Below are positions 30,932 to 35,662 of a DNA stretch of 35,662 nt, piece by piece. Under the pieces are notes generated by a model. It had not been told where the DNA came from and did not search any database. It saw only the letters and a list, made by a program, of their open reading frames with translations. This stretch comes from Elusimicrobia bacterium RIFOXYA2_FULL_50_26 (GTDB lineage: Bacteria; Elusimicrobiota; Endomicrobiia; Endomicrobiales; XYA2-FULL-47-53), in assembly GCA_001800355.1 (NCBI GenBank), contig MGVF01000098.1, forward strand, positions 1 to 35,662. Direction: 5' to 3'. Position 1 is the first letter of the stretch; each line of letters begins with the position of its first letter. A program made the translations under genes and the position numbers.

Positions 30932-32067
30932 CCGATAAACCGGTGGAAATTTCAGTAGTCATCCCATGCCTGAACGAAGAAAAAACCATCGCGGCCTGCA
31001 TCCGTAAGGCAAAAACGGGATTTGAGCGCGCCGGCCTTGGCGGCGAAGTAGTTGTCGTTGACAATGGCTCAACCGACGCATCAGTAGAGGTCGCCCGGCG
31101 CGAAGGCGCCCGCGTGTTGTTTGAAACGCGAAAAGGATACGGCAGCGCCCTTCGCCGCGGCATAGATGAGGCTTACGGCAAGTTTATAATAATGGGCGAC
31201 GGCGACGATACGTATGATTTTTCAATGGCAGATCAGTTTGTAGCCCCATTGCGGCAGGGCTGCGATCTTGTCATGGGTTCGCGGTTCAAGGGGAAGATAC
31301 TTCCCGGCGCCATGAGCTGGTCCCACCGTTACATAGGAAACCCCATACTCTCCGGCATATTGCGCCTATTTTTCGGAGGCACGGTTTCCGATTCCCATTG
31401 CGGCCTTCGCAGCTTTACAAAAGAAGCTTACGCAAGGATGAACCTTCACACCACCGGCATGGAATTTGCGTCGGAAATGGTTATTCATGCACTCAAGAAA
31501 AAACTTAAAATAGCCGAGATTCCCATAACTTATTACCCGCGAATGGGGGAATCCAAGCTTTCTTCGATTCGTGACGCCTGGCGGCATATGCGTTTTATGC
31601 TTCTGTACTCGCCCGGATACGTGTTTTTATGGCCGGGACTTGCCATATTTATCACAAGCTTCATAGCGTTCGCAAGGCTGCTTGCCGGCCCGGTTATGCT
31701 TTTCGGCAGGCCATGGGACCTCCATGTCATGGTGTTTTGCTCGCTATTTACGCTGCTGGGCTGGCAGATATTGCACCTCGGCCACGCCGCAAAATTATTC
31801 GCCCATGCCATCGCCCTCGAGCAGGATCCCGCCACCAAAAAGATACTCGACATGATTACCCTTGAACGTTCGCTTGTTACCGGCTTGATTTTCATACTTG
31901 CCGGCACGGCCGGCATAGGCTACATTGTTTACGTATGGGCGCAAAACAACTTCGGCCCCCTGGCCCAGGTAAAAACCGGACTGTTTTCCCTTACCCTCAT
32001 AGTCATGGGAATTCAAACAATCTTTACAGCCTTCCTGGCAAGTATGCTCAACATCAAATACCGTTAA
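30928..32067 (+). CDS. Family 2 glycosyltransferase with C-terminal TM helices
   Basis: VVIPCLNEEKTIAACIRKA, VVDNGSTDASVEVA, MGDGDDTYDF; C-terminal hydrophobic segments. Confidence 0.9.
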   Translation: MTDKPVEISVVIPCLNEEKTIAACIRKAKTGFERAGLGGEVVVVDNGSTDASVEVARREGARVLFETRKGYGSALRRGIDEAYGKFIIMGDGDDTYDFSMADQFVAPLRQGCDLVMGSRFKGKILPGAMSWSHRYIGNPILSGILRLFFGGTVSDSHCGLRSFTKEAYARMNLHTTGMEFASEMVIHALKKKLKIAEIPITYYPRMGESKLSSIRDAWRHMRFMLLYSPGYVFLWPGLAIFITSFIAFARLLAGPVMLFGRPWDLHVMVFCSLFTLLGWQILHLGHAAKLFAHAIALEQDPATKKILDMITLERSLVTGLIFILAGTAGIGYIVYVWAQNNFGPLAQVKTGLFSLTLIVMGIQTIFTAFLASMLNIKYR

Positions 32068-32097
32068 TTTACAACACTATCCAGGAGTACCTTTAAT

Positions 32098-33555
32098 TTG
32101 AAAATACTTGTAATCAACGAACCTTTTGTGCCTGACTTCTGCCGGACACAGCGCTGGGCTGCGCGTACGCGGGGCAGGGTGTTGCGCGCGCCGGACTGGC
32201 TTGCGTACGCAACGGCCGTGCTTGAACGCGATATAAAGAACGCGCAGGTTAAGCTGTATGATTTCCCTGCGATGAACTGGGATAAATCAAAGTTCGCGCA
32301 AGTAGTGCGTGCGGAGCGTCCGGATTACGTCGTTCTTGATTCTACCACTCCCTCGATAGATTCCGACATCGAGTGCGCTTCCATTGTTAAAGAAGTTTCC
32401 GGCGCAACGGTTATAATGGTGGGGCCTCATGTGTCCTCGTTGCCGGAAGAAACCTTGCTCAAGGCGCGCGGCAGCGTTGACGTTGCCTGCATCGGCGAAT
32501 ACGATTACACCGTGCGGGATGCGATCATAAATATCAAAAACCCCGCTTCCGTGCCGGGCATAGCATATTACAACGGCGGCAAGGCGCACATTACAGCGCC
32601 AAGGCCGCTTATAAATAACCTCGACGAACTGCCATTCCCCGCATGGCAGCACCTGAACCTGTTAAACTACTTTGACGGGGGGAAACTATACCCGTACATA
32701 GATATAATATCCGGCCGCGGCTGCCCGAACAAGTGTATCTTCTGCCTCTGGCCGCAGGTGATGCACGGATATAAATACCGTTTCCGCAGCCCGGCAAACG
32801 TGGCCGATGAAATAGAGCATGACATCCGCCTTTGCCCGCAGGTGTTAAAAGGCGGGGAGTTTTTCTTCGAGGACGACACGTTTACCGTTGACAAGAACAG
32901 GGCATCGGCCATTTGCGAGGAGATACTGCGCCGCAACCTCAAAATTACATTTTCGGTAAACGCACGTGTTGATACCGCAGACCGTGAGCTGTTCGGCCTC
33001 ATGAAACGCGCCGGCTGCCGCGAGCTTCTGGTCGGCTTTGAGTCCGGATCGCAAGGCGTGCTGGATGCCATGCACAAAAACATAACAATTGAACAATCCC
33101 GCAACCTCACCGCGCTTGCCAAAGAGGCAGGGCTTGCAGTGCATGGGTGTTTCGTCATCGGCCTGCCCGGCGAAACCCCTGCCACGGCGCGTGAAACCAT
33201 ATCATTTGCCATGTCGCTTGGCCTTAACACCGCCCAGTTTTCCGGCGCCGTACCTTTCCCCGGCACCGAATTCTTTACGCTTTGCGAACAAAGCGGCTGG
33301 CTGCGCACCAGGGAGTGGAGCCGCTGGCTGAACGCCTCCGGCGAACAGCAGGGCGTAGTATCCTATCCCAACATATCGCAGAAGGAAATAAATTATTTCG
33401 TTGACAAAGGACTAAAATCCTTCTATTTGCGCCCCGCCTTCATGCTGCGTTTTCTCTTTTCAACAAAATCATTGCCGGACCTCTACCGGAAGATGAGAGG
33501 AGCGGTAAACTTTTTTTCGTACCTGTTCGGAAAAATATGGAAACTCCGCAAATAA
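32098..33555 (+). CDS. B12-binding domain radical SAM protein, HpnJ-like motif
   Basis: N-terminal B12-binding-like region; SGRGCPNKCIFCLWPQVMHGYKYRFRSP (CxxxCxxC); TTG start. Confidence 0.85.
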   Translation: MKILVINEPFVPDFCRTQRWAARTRGRVLRAPDWLAYATAVLERDIKNAQVKLYDFPAMNWDKSKFAQVVRAERPDYVVLDSTTPSIDSDIECASIVKEVSGATVIMVGPHVSSLPEETLLKARGSVDVACIGEYDYTVRDAIINIKNPASVPGIAYYNGGKAHITAPRPLINNLDELPFPAWQHLNLLNYFDGGKLYPYIDIISGRGCPNKCIFCLWPQVMHGYKYRFRSPANVADEIEHDIRLCPQVLKGGEFFFEDDTFTVDKNRASAICEEILRRNLKITFSVNARVDTADRELFGLMKRAGCRELLVGFESGSQGVLDAMHKNITIEQSRNLTALAKEAGLAVHGCFVIGLPGETPATARETISFAMSLGLNTAQFSGAVPFPGTEFFTLCEQSGWLRTREWSRWLNASGEQQGVVSYPNISQKEINYFVDKGLKSFYLRPAFMLRFLFSTKSLPDLYRKMRGAVNFFSYLFGKIWKLRK

Positions 33556-34256
33556 GCATCGTTATCCCCGCCTATAACGAATCGGGGCGAATTTCCCTGA
33601 CCCTGGAAAAAATCATTAATTATTTTCGCGCGTCCAATGCGGCATTTGAGATAATCGTCGTAGACGACGGCAGCGTGGACGGCACTGCGGATGTGGCGCG
33701 CTCAGTCTGCGACAGGTTATCTTTCCCTGTAAAAATTATCGCTGACAGGCCAAACCGCGGCAAGGGCTGCGCGGTAAAAACGGGTATGCTTGCCGCAAAC
33801 GGGGAGTACGTCCTTTTTACGGACGCAGACCTGTCAACGCCGATAGAGGAATTCGCCGGCATGAAAAAAGAAATTGACGGCGGCTGCGATATTGTAATAG
33901 GTTCGCGCGCATTGAAGGATTCCCTCATCGCATTGCGCCAGCCGTTCTACAGGGAATGGATGGGGAAAATATTCAACCTCTTCATGCGCCTTATCGTGGG
34001 GCTTAATTATCGCGATACGCAATGCGGCTTTAAATTGTTCAACCGGCGCGCGGCCACGGGAGTATTCGGCGACATGCTTACCTCAAATTTTGCGTTCGAC
34101 GTTGAAGCGCTTCTCATCGCGCAGCGGCGCGGTTTTAAAATAAAGGAGCTGCCGGTAAAATGGCTTAACTCGCCGGTATCCCGTGTGCATATTTTACGCG
34201 ACAGCTTTGCAATGTTCTCAAGGCTGCTTGCTCTGCGGAGGCTGTATCATCCATGA
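33537..34256 (+). CDS. Family 2 glycosyltransferase (dolichyl-phosphate glucosyltransferase-like)
   Basis: SIVIPAYNESGRISLTLEKII, VVDDGSVDGTADVA, FTDADLSTPIEEF, DTQCGFKLFNR. Confidence 0.9.
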   Translation: METPQISIVIPAYNESGRISLTLEKIINYFRASNAAFEIIVVDDGSVDGTADVARSVCDRLSFPVKIIADRPNRGKGCAVKTGMLAANGEYVLFTDADLSTPIEEFAGMKKEIDGGCDIVIGSRALKDSLIALRQPFYREWMGKIFNLFMRLIVGLNYRDTQCGFKLFNRRAATGVFGDMLTSNFAFDVEALLIAQRRGFKIKELPVKWLNSPVSRVHILRDSFAMFSRLLALRRLYHP

Positions 34257-35662
34257 CTTTTCTTGCCATTAACATAGCGCTGGTTGTATTCGGGCTGGTA
34301 ACGCTTACCGGAAAACCCGCCATTCTATCGCCTTATATTGCCATAGGGTTCTACTATTATATATTCATTTACCTGCCGGGTTATTTTCTCGCTAAAGTTT
34401 TTCTTAAAAACAAGGAATACGACCTGCTTGAGATAATACCATACAGCCTGTGCGCCGGCTACGTTTTTATATTTCCATGGACTACTCTCGCCTATGTGAC
34501 GAAACTCGGCGTCGGCTCTTTTTGCGCGATTTATCTTTCCGTCGTGCTTGTCTGGATAGTTTTTTATGCGCTTTACATTAAAAAACGCCGCGCAGTTTAT
34601 TCTACCGCAATGCGTATGGAGTCATGGACGGCCTTGCTGCTGGGCGCGATAATCCTTGCGGGCGTGCTTATGGCGGACTATTTCGGCGGATTTACAAGCG
34701 GGAATTTCCTGGTGCATGTAAGCGCAATACGGAAAATAGCCGCGTTCGGTTTTTTTGAGCAGCACTCGTGCTATTTCAAGGATTTCCAGCACAATCTAAA
34801 CCTTTACAATTCATATTACGGGCTGATGGGCGCCATTTCCTGGATAACGAAAATTGATCCCGTGAAAATATGGATTTACCTGCCGCAGTTTATAGTCCCC
34901 ATAGGGCTTCTGGCACAGTTTATTTTCGCGCGCAAGCTGTTCGGCAGCAACCGGCTTGCGGTTCTTTCGCTGCTTTTTTATTTTGTTTATTATTACGTGT
35001 ATAACCCCAATGCGCCGGCCGGCGGCCAGGCATGGCTGCTTTCGGAACTTGCCGCCTGCAACAACTATATTTCCATTGGAATTTTTCTGCCAGTGATCCT
35101 GACTCTTGCGCTGGATTACGTTTCGGCGGGCAACAGGCGGCTGCTTTTCTTCTTCCCGCTGCTTTTTCTTGCGGACGGCACGATACATTTATATATTCAA
35201 TCCAAAACTTACTTTCTCCTGTTTGCATTTCTTTTCTGGGCGCTGCTGGCGAGGCCGCAATTTATAAATATTAGAAGGCTTTCAGCCGTCGCGCTTGCTT
35301 CCTGCGCGGGGCTTGTGTTGTTCGCATACGGTTTCCTTGTGCTTACACCGAATATAAATCCGGCATACCTTACGGTTAACGGCACCGGCGGAAGCTGGCC
35401 TGTCGCCTATTACGGAAAATGGCCGGTTGTCGCTCTTAATACGCTGGTTTTAGACCCGCTGGTTACGGCGGCGGTTGTCTCATTTACTTTCGTTGTTTTC
35501 TCTGCCAGATCCGGCCGCGCGGCGCTGTTCATTTTCTCAAGCATTCTATCAATAGCTTTCGTCATATATAACCCTATTATTATGAAACTGGGCGGCATAG
35601 TTCACCCGGCTTATGAGCGTATTACAAGGTTATATAATATTATTCCATTCACGCTTGCAATC
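34253..35662 (+). CDS. Multi-spanning membrane protein, truncated by window end
   Basis: Manual translation from ATG 34253 (MTFLAINIALVVFGLVTLTGKPAILSPYIAIGFYYYIFIYLPGYFLAKVF...) stays open to 35662; 4-nt overlap with the preceding GT2. Absent from the supplied ORF list because it lacks a stop. Confidence 0.85.
   Translation, partial: MTFLAINIALVVFGLVTLTGKPAILSPYIAIGFYYYIFIYLPGYFLAKVFLKNKEYDLLEIIPYSLCAGYVFIFPWTTLAYVTKLGVGSFCAIYLSVVLVWIVFYALYIKKRRAVYSTAMRMESWTALLLGAIILAGVLMADYFGGFTSGNFLVHVSAIRKIAAFGFFEQHSCYFKDFQHNLNLYNSYYGLMGAISWITKIDPVKIWIYLPQFIVPIGLLAQFIFARKLFGSNRLAVLSLLFYFVYYYVYNPNAPAGGQAWLLSELAACNNYISIGIFLPVILTLALDYVSAGNRRLLFFFPLLFLADGTIHLYIQSKTYFLLFAFLFWALLARPQFINIRRLSAVALASCAGLVLFAYGFLVLTPNINPAYLTVNGTGGSWPVAYYGKWPVVALNTLVLDPLVTAAVVSFTFVVFSARSGRAALFIFSSILSIAFVIYNPIIMKLGGIVHPAYERITRLYNIIPFTLAI

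Overview
The window reads as a dense chromosomal segment, almost entirely + strand, from an uncultured-type Gram-negative bacterium. I cannot place the lineage from sequence alone. Order: three glycosyltransferases; an LPS block (lpxK, gmhB, DUF3108-like protein, deoxyhypusine-synthase-like protein, rfaE1/hldE kinase domain, kdsB, pyrG, kdsA, zinc-ribbon membrane peptide, kdsC, lpxL-type acyltransferase, lptC, lptA, lptB); a PTS/regulatory block (hpf, ptsN-like, hprK, rapZ, yvcK-like, mannose-type EIIA and EIIB, a GH57 enzyme, EIIC, EIID, HPr, EI); then lepA, lepB, nfeD/SPFH, hemW, two GT2 genes, a B12-binding radical SAM protein and a truncated multi-TM protein. The most unusual content is a family of ~121-134 bp MITE-like elements (consensus GTGTCTCTTTAGCAGTTTGAGGTCATTGCGAGCG...CTCGCAATGACGACAACTTCAAAACGCTAAAGAGACAC). 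Six copies are flanked by 8-bp direct repeats that look like target-site duplications (five perfect, one 7/8). Three of these copies sit inside the first codons of lpxK, lpxL and lptA. All three are in the same orientation and the same single open frame, and each net insertion is a multiple of 3, so each adds a 43-47 aa Arg-rich N-terminal segment. Removing element plus one duplication restores a normal-looking N-terminus in each case. Most other TSD-flanked copies abut or overlap upstream stop codons. A second palindrome family, a third palindrome type and a three-level nested repeat are also present.
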